Origin: Mytilisepta virgata
Taxonomy: Eukaryota; Mollusca; Bivalvia; Mytilida; Mytilidae
Direction: 5' to 3'
NCBI GenBank assembly: GCA_028015205.1
Contig: CM051517.1
Coordinates: forward strand, 10,154,501-10,218,500
DNA: 64,000 nt
In this document: positions 24,070 through 34,300 of the stretch, in pieces
How the letters are laid out: the number at the start of each line of letters is the position of its first letter
Numbering within the stretch: the first letter of the stretch is position 1
Translations under genes and position numbers: made by a program
Notes under the pieces: generated by a model
The model's input: only the letters and a program-made list of their open reading frames with translations
What the model was told of the DNA's origin: nothing
Databases searched by the model: none

Positions 24070-24382
24070 TACAGTCTGCCCAATAGCTCCTGAGCAAATG
24101 ACAAAAAAGTCTTTTCCCATATGGATTCAATGGAAACTTTAAACAGCCACAGCCATTGGTTGAGCAGATGAATCTTAACCATGAAGTAAATAGTTTGTAG
24201 AGGGTATTGTTGTCATTAATCCTGCAAAGTTTCAAATCATTTCATAATGACGTTTCAGAGGAGATTTTTGAAAATTGGCCAATCAAAATCAAAGATGGCC
24301 TATGGTGGCGATGTTGTTCATCCAACCAGAAACTATGGTGGATCGTTTGTTAAGGTCCTTCCATACATCATTCCTACGAAGT
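24070..24382 (-). mobile_element. Internal fragment of Helitron-like family 1
   Basis: Its reverse complement matches the interior of the 9344-9887 element, for example the segment corresponding to TTGAATCCATATGGGAAAAG and the GGCCATCTTTGATTTTGATT phrase. No element ends are present; it abuts the SINE tail at 24383. Confidence 0.7.
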
Positions 24383-24452
24383 TATTTGTTTGTTTAGTTG
24401 GGGTTTAACGCCGTTTTCAGCACATTTTGGCCATTTCGTGGCGGCCAGTTTT
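24383..24452 (-). mobile_element. SINE, tail half, interrupted
   Basis: This is the 3' half of a minus-strand SINE (TTTGTTTGTTTAGTTGGGGT ... GGCGGCCAGTTTT). It stops exactly where the 24453-28354 element begins; its head half resumes at 28355. Confidence 0.85.
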
Positions 24453-27400
24453 TAGCTCACCTGACCCAACTTTTACAAAAATCTTCTCCTTTGAAACTAC
24501 AGGACCAAATTGAACCAAACTTGGCCACAAGCATCATTAGGGTATCTAGTTTTTAAAATGTGTCCGATGACCCCGCCTGCCAACCAACATGGCCGACATG
24601 GCTAAATATAGAACATAGGGGTAAACTGCAGTTTTTGTCTTACATCTCAAAAACTAAAGCAATTAGAGCAAAACTGACATGGGGTAAAAATGTTCATCAG
24701 GTCAAGATCTACCTGCCACGAAATTTTCAGACGAATCGGTCAACCTTTTGTTGGGTTATTGCCCCTGAATTGTTAATTTTAAGGAAATTTTGCAGTTTTA
24801 GGTTATTATCTGGAATATTATTATAGATAAAGACAAATTATAAACAGCAAAAATGTTCAACAAAGTAAGATCTACAAATAAGTCAACATGACCAAAATCA
24901 TTGATTGACCCCTTATAGGAGTTTTTGCCCTTTAAAGACGGCATCCAGCGTTATAACTTTCCTTTAAAGACCTTTTTTCTCTCAAACCACTGGGCCATTT
25001 GAGACCAAACTTTGGTGGAATGGTCCTTGGGTGGCCCCCTTTCAAAATTATGTCTGGCATCCCCGACTTCCAACCGACATGGCTGCGTTACTAAACATAG
25101 AAACAAGAGGCTCTCAAGAGCCTGAATCGCTCACCTGGCAAACAATGCACTATAAACTAAATTAATATATTAATGTTTGTTGTAAATTAAACTGAGTATT
25201 AAAGGTCACGTAAAATTCTGAAAATACCTTTAAAAGCCTTTCAAGAACCTCTGGAAAGAAATGGGCATGAGTTCTCCCTATGCTTGATTAAGATACAGTA
25301 ATGGTCAATCTGATGACTCACAATACAAAATACAAGCTTTAATTCATCTTCAAATACAAGTATAAATCTTTTGGTCTATATGTTGTCTTCGTTTTTAAAA
25401 TGTTTGAAAGAAGTTATATAAAAATTGTGGGTTAAGGCTTTTTATTGTACTTGAAAAGGAAATATTGCAGGAACAATCATGCTAAGTTTCATCCAAATCC
25501 CCCCAGTAGTTTCAGAGGAGAAGATGTTTGAAAATTTGTTAACAACGATGATGACAGACACCAAGTGATAGCATATTAAAAGCTCACATATTATGAAGTT
25601 TAATCATTGTTATACAACATTCTCATCATCACCATTCACTAAGGATACCATGTTTACTTTAAAAACCAAATATTGTTGAAATCCGAGCAAGTGTAAAAAA
25701 TGGCGGGAAAATGGCCATCCAAAACAAACTTTCATCATCACCATTCAACTCGGGATACCATGTTTGCCTTGAAAGTAGCTTTCATCTTCATTTCATTTCT
25801 ATAATTCAGGAAAAAATAGCAAAAAACAGCATTTTGACCCCTATGTTCTATTTTTAGTAAGGGTGGACATGTTTTTCGACCAATCAAAAATCCAAGCGTT
25901 CACTTTTTGCAGGATACCCTAAGGAACAATCTTACCAAGTTTCATTTGATTTTGAATAGTAGTTTCAGAGAAGAAGATTTTTGAAATAATAACATAAAAA
26001 AAGCCAAAAATGTCAAAAAGGGCAATAACTCTAACATCAGTTGACATATTTTCACGAAAATAAGCACACAGGTAGCTCTCATCATGCTGAACACTTTCAA
26101 CCTGCCAGAATTTGCCGTAACCTAATGATTTTTGAGATATTTGCGAAAAACTGTTGTTTGACTCCTATGTTCTATTTTTAGTAACAGTGGCCATGTTTTT
26201 CGACGGATCAAAAATCGAAGCATAAACTTTGTGCAGGATACCCTAAGGAACAATCATGCTAAGTTTTATCAAAATCCATTCAGTAGTTTCAGAGGAGAAG
26301 ATTTTTGAAATAATAACATAAAAAAAAGCCAAAAATGTCCAAAAAAAATCAAGAAAAAGGGCAATAACTCCTACATGGGTGGTTACATCTTCTTCAAAAT
26401 TTCAAAGCAGGTAGATCTTGAGGTGTTGAACACTTTAGCTTCCCATCAGAATTTTGATATCTGTCACCATTTTTGAGTTATTTGCAAAAAACTGCAATTT
26501 ACCCCTATGTTCTATTTTTAGCCATGGCAGCCATGTTTTTTTACGAATCAAAAATCCAAACGATAGTTTAGTAGCACTCATGCCAAGGAACAACTACACT
26601 AAGTTTGGTTGCAATTAAACTTATGGTGTAAGAGGAGTTAACGATTTTATTACAATGAATAAAGACTGCAAAAATGGTCAATTTTGACGATCTAAGGGGA
26701 ATAACTCCTAAAAGGGACGAACCTACAACTTCGATCCTGTTACAAATTTTGTAGATCTTTGTGTGCCTAACAATATGAAATTTAAATTTTTCAAATTTCC
26801 TTTATAGTATCCAAGATATTGAGCTTAAGTGCAAAATTTGGAAAAAATGCAGAAAAAGGGCAATAACTCCTACATGGGTCGTTGGATCTTCTTCAAAATT
26901 TCAGGGCAGGTAGATCTTGAGGTGCTGAACACTTTTACCCTATGCCAGAATTTTGATATCTGTTATGGTTTTTGAGTTATTTGCAAAAAACTGCAATTTA
27001 CCCCTATGTTCTATTTTTAGCCATGGCGGCCATGTTTTTATACGAATCAAAAATCCAAACGATAGTTTTGTAGCACATATACCAATAAACAACTGTACGA
27101 AGTTTGGTTGCAATTGGTCTTATGGTGTCAGAGGAGTTAACGTTTGAAAAAGTTTACGGACGACGGACGGACGACGGACGGACGGACGGACGACGGACGC
27201 CAAGTGATGGCAATAGCTCACATGACCCTTCGGGTCAGGTGAGCTAAAAAAAGGGGGGGGGGGGGATGAATTTCAAAAATCTTCTTATATGAAACTACAA
27301 GGCCAGTTGGAACCAAAGTTGGTAATGGTTCTTAGGAGGATCTCTCAGAAATATGTCCAATGACCCAGACTGTTAACCAAGATGGCCGCCACAGCCGAAC

Positions 27401-28354
27401 TTAGTTTAACATAGGGCCCTATGGGAAAAATCATAGAAAAATCTTCTTGTCTTAAACCACTTGACCGATTGGAACCAGACTTGGCAGCAATGGTCCTTAA
27501 ATGGTCCTCTTATAGAGATGTGTCCGATGACCCGGACTGTCAACCAAGATGGCCGCCACAACCGAACTTAGTTTAACATAGGGCCCTATAGGAAAATTCA
27601 TTGAAAAATCTTCTTGTCTGAAACCCCTTGACATATTGGAGCCAGACTTGGCAGAATTGGTCCTTAGGAGGTCCTTTTTCAGAAATGTGTCCGATTTTGT
27701 GGACTGTGAACCAAGATGGCCGCCACAGCAGACCTTAGTTTATCATAGGACCCTATGGGAAATTCACTCAAAAATCTTCTCGTCTGAAACCACTTAGCCA
27801 ATTAGAATTAGACTTGGTAGCAATGGTCCTTAGATGGTCCTCTTTCAGATTTTGTGCGATGACCCAGACTGTCAACCAAGATGGCTGAATGACCCAAACA
27901 TAGTTTAACATAGGGCCCTATGGAAAAATTCATTGAAAAATCTTCTCATCTGAAACCACTTGTCATATTGGAGCCAGAATTAGCAGCATTGGTCCTTAAG
28001 AGGTCCTCTTTCAGAAATGTGTCCGATCAACCGGATTGTCAACCAAGATGGCTGCCACACCGAACTTAGTTAAATATTGGACCCTATAGGAAAATTTATT
28101 TAAAAATCTTCTTCTCTGAAACCACTCAGCCAGTTGGAACAAGACTTAGCAGAAATGGTCCTTAGATGGTTCTCTTTTAGAAATATATCCTTTGACCTGG
28201 ACTGTCAACCAAGATGACTGCCACAGCTGAAATTAGTTTAACATAGAACCTATAGAAAAACCAGCCAAATTGACTTCAACACTTAAATTTTTAGGTCTGC
28301 TCAAGGTGAAAAGTTAAATCCAGGTGAGCGATACAGGCTCTTGAGAGCCTCTAG
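24453..28354 (+). mobile_element. Helitron-like family 1, outer element of a nest
   Basis: It starts TAGCTCACCTGACCC and ends GCGATACAGGCTCTTGAGAG then CCTCTAG followed by TT. The interior repeats a unit of about 170 bp (GAAACCACTTG..TTGGAACCAGACTTGGCAGC..GGTCCTTA..GTCCGATGACCC..AACCAAGATGGCCGCC) at least six times between 27270 and 28260. It is interrupted at 25104-27246 by an opposite-strand relative. The insertion site within a SINE shows exact boundaries. Confidence 0.82.
25104..27246 (-). mobile_element. Helitron-like family 1, inner nested element
   Basis: Read on the minus strand it begins with the 5' tag (plus strand: CTTCGGGTCAGGTGAGCTA at 27228-27246) and ends with the GGCTCTTGAGAGCC hairpin followed by CTTG (25104). 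Internal units are different from the outer element (CCCCTATGTTCTATTTTTAG, GGGCAATAACTCCTACATGG). A GACGGACG microsatellite lies at 27150-27200 and a run of 13 G follows the 5' end. No transposase ORF. Confidence 0.78.
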
Positions 28355-28556
28355 TTATTGGTGGAGGAAGCCGGAGTACCCGGAGAGAACCACGACCTTT
28401 GGTAGGAAAATTGGCAATCCTTGTCAATTAAGATTGGAGTCGAACACACCCCGCCACAGTGAGATTCGAACTCACAATCCCAGCGTTGACAGGCTAGTGA
28501 TCAGTAGTAGTCATGACAAACTACCTAGACCACTCGGCCACCGAGGCCCCCCTACC
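28355..28556 (-). mobile_element. SINE, head half (tRNA-like), interrupted
   Basis: This resumes the SINE cut at 24452 (TTATTGGTGGAGGAAGCCGG ...). It ends with the reverse complement of the tRNA-like head (GACCACTCGGCCACCGAGGC). The B box reads GAGATTCGAACTC on this strand. Confidence 0.87.
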
Positions 28557-28672
28557 AAGTTAAGTTACAATCTGTCAAGTAGTTTCAGAGAAGATCAAAA
28601 TGTGAAAAGTGTACGGACAACAGACTCAAAGTGATCACATAAGCTCACATGGCCTATAGGACAGGTGAGCTA
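28557..28672 (-). mobile_element. Helitron-like family 1, 5'-end fragment
   Basis: A minus-oriented 5' end: the plus strand reads AGCTCACATGGCCTATAGGA then CAGGTGAGCTA, ending at 28672. It is preceded by internal sequence (CAAGTAGTTTCAGAGAAGAT) and abuts the SINE head. Confidence 0.65.
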
Positions 28673-29131
28673 AAAAGGGTACATAAAAAAGAAAAAAATA
28701 ACCTAAAGACAGAACTGTTCAATAGGGAGATGCTTTTATTACAGTAAAATTTTGAAAAAAAAATTTGATACCAATTTTGACACACTACAAAAAATTACAA
28801 ATTATATTTCATCAGCATTTGTAGGTCAAAAATATGGAAAATAACCAAGCAAGGAGACAAGATTTCAGTTTGGAAACTTTAACTTTCAACCCTGGGGATA
28901 TGTGGTTTGTAATATAAAATGTACTTTCACCCATGCATATGTATATGGCAAATGTTCAAGCAAAGAAACCGTGCTTTTGTTGTTTTTTACCATATGCAGT
29001 TGAAGGTCAACACAGATGCTAGGAAGTTCCAACAAAGGAGAAAAAAATACCAAATACATGTATACCATCATACTTTGCCATATAATATAAAAATTCAAAA
29101 CACAGAAACAAATGCAGTGCATTTCAACATA

Positions 29132-30042
29132 CAGTAGAACTTTGGTGGCTCGCACTCCTATGGACTGTTGAAATTGGTAATTCTAGTTACTGAAGTTTGT
29201 TCAAGTAAGGAAAATTGCCAGTGCCATGCTGTATACGAGTTGGTATAGGTGATCATTATTACCATGAAATTTTTCGTAAAGAAAAATTCAAGTTTAATCA
29301 CTATTTAAGGATGCTCGGTGGTCATGTTTTGGTCTTTTTGTCAGATTTTTGGAATCCTCGGGTTTTATCCATTTCTTAAACATGACATTTTTTGCCCATG
29401 AACCCCCACGTTTTCTTTTATAATTCAATCATATTTACTTTAAAATGGTGTTTGACAAAATTTTATGAAATCCTTTTTATTTTTTCATACATGTTTGAGA
29501 GACTGAAGTTGTCAATGCAAATACAATGAAAAATCCAGAGAAAACCATTTCCTGCAAATTTGCTAAGCCTTATAGCTGTAAAATGAGCACATGAACCTAT
29601 ATTTTTTTCTTGCTTACTTGTTTACTATTCATATGTTCTCTCAAACTAAAACACCTATTTCAAATCCTATTTATTTCTTATTGGACCAGCGATATCCTTA
29701 AAACAGTAATCTGAACATCATTATTACATCAAGCCATAAGGATTTACCTGTCCGATTGATCTGTTTTTATCACACTTGTCATTGTACATACACCTGTAAG
29801 TAGGAGGTTAACAGCTGTGTCCAGTTAATTACTGAGTTTGAGTTCACCATGGTAAAATACACAATTTTATCATTTTCAAGACCAAAATTTTATTTTTGTT
29901 AGACTTTTCAAGAAATGGGTGTTTAAAAAACAGGGACTTTTTTAACATGAATATGATGGGAAAATTGACAGGACTTTCAAACAGTTTGAGCCATCAGTGG
30001 TGTTAAAAAGCTATCCGAGTTTGAGCTACCAAAAATTAACTG
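29132..30042. mobile_element. Pogo/Tigger-like TIR element, non-autonomous (copy 2)
   Basis: The left end CAGTAGAACTTTGGTGGCTC and the inverted right end (CAGTTAATTTTTGGTAGCTC on the reverse strand) are flanked by TA. The ends match those of the 15361-16249 copy, including the GTTTGTTCAAGTA subterminal phrase. The 911-bp interior has no transposase ORF. Confidence 0.75.
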
Positions 30043-30856
30043 TATATTATATATATTGACAGAAACAAAAAATATGGGTTGGCTGTAAAAGAATTGATAA
30101 ACGTCTGGGCCAAAATTTGAAAAAAAAGACACACAAACATAACTTATCTAAGCAATAAATATGCTAACGCTGTAAAAATATAAAAATAACTATCTTAATC
30201 ACATCGTAAAGTTTATAAAGCTTCCATACTGAGTATGAGAGACAACTCTGCAACAATAAAGGGCAATAAAAGAATATGGTGAATAAATGCATGACACAAA
30301 GCAATTTTTGCAAATAATGAAAATTCTAGAAAAGGAACACTTATTGCTGTTCTTCATCAAAAAGTCACAGAAGGCCTACAAAACAGAGGAAAGTCTCGCA
30401 TACAACTGCCAAATAAAAAAACTCATTGATGGGTCGGAATTTTGTGTGTGTGCACCACTGACCAAGGATTAAGGGTGAGGGGTGACACCTTATAATATGG
30501 TATACCGGTAATCATGGTACTTTTATATGCAGGTAAGCTTGCTGTAGCCTGGAACTAGTATTTTCATTTCTTCTCTACTTACTGTTAAATGTTTAATGTT
30601 TGGACTGCAGAATTCAGAGAAGATTTTGGTTGATATCTTTTGAATTTATGACACCAGTATTTCAGGAGGCCATTTAAAGTTTGTCTTGTGGTATGGCTTT
30701 TGATTTATCAGCCCTCATATCCAAAGTGTCATCAATATTCTAATGTGATCTTATATTCTTTCATTTTCATATACATTATATATTTTATATAAATTTTACT
30801 GGCTACTGATCATAGTTAGCAATAACATAACTGATATGTAACAAGACTTTAACAAA

Positions 30857-30874
30857 TTTATTTAAACATTTATT
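30857..30874 (-). terminator. Candidate ENO4 polyadenylation signals
   Basis: Two AATAAA hexamers on the minus strand (plus strand TTTATT at 30857 and 30869) lie about 190-210 bases after the ENO4 stop. They are candidates only, given the AT content. Confidence 0.4.
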
Positions 30875-31066
30875 AATAAATAACACTGAATAGTGATGTT
30901 TACACTAAAATCCATTTTCATTCAAACATGAATTAACCTGAATATGTTCCAGACAGAAAATGGTTTTTATAAAATGTAAATCATTTTATAAAGATATAAA
31001 ATTCCAGATGCCACATTATAACGACATATGATTTTATCACAGGTTGCTTCTTTTACCATCTGTTAT

Positions 31067-31303
31067 CTACTTCTTCTTGCCATCTTTTTTAGTTTCTTCT
31101 TCTACCTGTGTTTCTACTTCTCCTTCCTCAGGTTCAGGTAATGGAGGGGGAGCTATGTGGGGAAATGCATTGGGTTCTAAAGATTTTAATCTGCTTTTTA
31201 ATTCTAATTGTTCTTCAATTTGTAACAGTCTGTTGATTTGCACAGTCCTTTCTCCTCTAACAGGTGCCCCAACTTTAATAAACCGAGAATTTACTCCAAC
31301 AGC
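31067..31303 (-). CDS. ENO4: ENO4 exon 14 (residues 518-595 and stop)
   Basis: It encodes [20 protein letters not shown] then [14 protein letters not shown], the enolase C-terminal core with Lys527 at the Lys396 position. A proline- and Glu/Lys-rich tail ends KKDGKKK before TAG at 31069-31067. Confidence 0.93.
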   Translation of the reverse strand, partial: AVGVNSRFIKVGAPVRGERTVQINRLLQIEEQLELKSRLKSLEPNAFPHIAPPPLPEPEEGEVETQVEEETKKDGKKK

Positions 31304-34300
31304 CTACAAAAGATAAATCATAAATATGATATAATACACTAAGACAGTCATCATTATACCTGGAAAGGTGATGGAAATGAAACATATCATGATCTACCAA
31401 AAAGAATAATTTTGTCAAGGTTTTGGCAAAACTAAATCAATCAATCAATATCTAATATCAAAACCTGTAAAACACTAACTAAAACAGTTACTAATTTTTC
31501 CATAAAACCACCAAGAAATATGTACTAAATGCTCTCGGAAGCCAATATTTCTCAATCGTACCTATTGACTGCAGTTGTGTATCATATTTTAATTTTTTAT
31601 CAATGATAGGTACCTTGATGAAGTCACCAGATAAATTTATGATTAACCATATATGGATCATTTTTTGCAACTTTCAGCTTTTTCACAAATCCTTCAATCA
31701 TAAATTTAAAATGAATGGTCTTGCTTGTTTAGGGTTTCTTTTTTCTTTACTATATTTGTTTAGATCCCAATAAAATATTATTACTCTGTCGAATCATCTC
31801 CAGAAACATTTAATAGAGAGCTATATTTAATGTTAAAAAAATGTATTTTTTACTTACAAAATCTGCCAAAAATGTATCAGTTGTCTCCCCCTGACATGTT
31901 GACATAACTATTTCATTATCAGCCTCTGAAAAAAACAAAATTTATTGAGAACATCATGTAAATAAAGTGTCAAGTAAATATTACCATTTTGTTATTGGTA
32001 GTAAAAGGTAAGTTTTAATATTGGTACCCAAAAACTATTTTCAAGAAACAAACTTTATATACTAGAATACTGTTTTTTTTTTTAAATTTTAATCACAAAA
32101 AATCACTAGTGAGTAAGTAGTGTAGCAAAGACCTATCTAAGAAAAAGGAATCTTTACCCTCCATTTTTTTCACACATGTTAGAATATCAGACACTGTATT
32201 GATCTGTTCTAGTTTGAAGGCTATTCCACTAGTTCTAAATTTATCTGTAAGTTCCTCATCCTTCAACAATCCAGGTCTGTGATAGGCCCGACTACCAATT
32301 ACAAAACATCTATCACTGATTTTATCACATAATCTCATCCAATGCTCTTCCTCCTAAAACATAAATTTATCAGTGAATAATTTAATATTGGATGTAACGT
32401 GTCATTTGATTGGTCAAATTTTTTTTGTCTATCGTCTATCATATCACAGACTAAATTTTCTACTCTATTATAATGTCATTAAAGGGAATCCCAGCATTTT
32501 AGATGTCAGAACAACAGTTGGAATTAAATTCTATGGATTGACTGTAATTTTGTTTTCAGTCTATTAGAAATAACCTCAATACACATGGTGCACACTTTCA
32601 AATAACCCGCTACATTGGTTATTTAGTGTGCACCACATGACTGAGGTTATTTCTTCATAGACTGAAATAAAATTACAGGCAATCCTTAAATGGACAACAT
32701 ATATTTATGAATATAAAGTGTGAATGGTAAGAATTGAAATAGGCAAAAATATAAAGTCTGTTAACACAAGATATAATAGAAGAAATTACACCCTTGGCAA
32801 AATATTTTATTTTGTGATCGTGCCTGGATTCCACCACAATATTACCAGTTTTCTCATTGAATTAATGATGGTTATTACTAACAAAAATTCGTAAGGGTTC
32901 CGCGGAACCCAGTGTCTCGCCTACTTTTGATGTTGTCTATATTTTCAGTGTGATAGGTGAATGCACATAATAGTAAAATTCCTGGATAGTTTAAGAAAGT
33001 TATTAAAATTTTAAAAACTTTAACCACAGAGTGAATGTAATGTTTCCTGGCAGAAAAACTAAGTCCATTTATAAGTAAAATACGGAAAAATTTTTTTTTT
33101 TTTTACTAAATTTACTTCTGGATACTATATTATGATCATAAACAAGCTTCTGTCCAAGTTTGGTACAAATCCAGGATAGTTTAAGAAAGTTATTAAAATT
33201 TTGAAAACTTTAACCACAGAATGAATGTAATGTTTCCTGGCAGAAAAACTAAGTCCATTTATAAGTAATATACAGAAAAACTGGAATTTTTATTTTACAA
33301 AATTTACTTCTGGATACTATCTTATGATCATAAACAAGCTTCTGTCCAAGTTTGGTACAAATCCAGGATATTTTAAGAAAGTTATTAAAATTTTAAAAAC
33401 TTTAACCACAGAGTGAATGTAATGTTTCCTGGCAGAAAAACTAAGTCCATTTATAAGTAAAATACAGAAAAACTGGAATTTTTTTTTTACAAAATTTCCT
33501 TCTGGATACTATCTTATGATCATAAACAAGCCTCTGTCCAAGTTTGGTAGAAATCCAGGATAGTTTAAGAAAGTTATTAAAATTTCAAAAACTTTAACCA
33601 CAGGGTGAATATTTGTGGACGCCGCCGACGACGACGACGACAGAATGTAGGATCGCTATGTCTCGCTTTTTCGACAAAAGTCGAAGGCTCGACAAAAATG
33701 TGTGAGAATTCCAAGGAAGACATGTGTTGCCTGCAGACTTCAATTTTACAAAAGATATAAAAATTTTCTAAAAGTGAAATATATACTCACACCTGTGCAT
33801 TAAGGTTAATGCACAGAGAAAGTTTCATCCAATTCCTTTGCGCAGTTATTGAGTAGTTGAGGATAGAAGTTTTGACCCCCCCCCCCCCCCCCCCCCCCCG
33901 CCCCCCCAAACCTTTTTTTTTCAAATTTTTTTTTTTAATTTTCTAAAAATGAAATATATATGCACACCTGTGCATTAAGGTTAATGCACAGAGAAAGTTT
34001 CATCAAATTCCTTTGAGCGGTTATGGAGTAGTTGAGGATAGAATTTTTGACCCCCCCTTTTTTTCGCAAAAATGTCAATTTTTACAAAAAAAAATTTTTA
34101 ATTTTCTAAAAATGAAATATAAATGCACACCTGTGCATTAAGGTTAATGCACAGAGAAAGTTTCATTAAATTCCTTTGAGCGGTTTACGAGAAGTTGAGG
34201 ATAGAAGCAAAGTGTGACAACGCAAGACAACAGATAGTGATAACTATGTGTCGACCATGCGTTTCGCTGGGACACAAAAATCTGCTTAATAAATCAGATC

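Larger units (their letters stand above)
20926..31066. other. Region between the DHDH and ENO4 stop codons, repeat-dominated
   Basis: The genes converge here. After the putative DHDH 3' UTR the stretch is a tandem duplication, a Helitron-like element with 145-bp repeats, a SINE split by nested Helitron-like elements, and a pogo-like element, separated by AT-rich sequence. No host exon was recognised. Confidence 0.65.
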
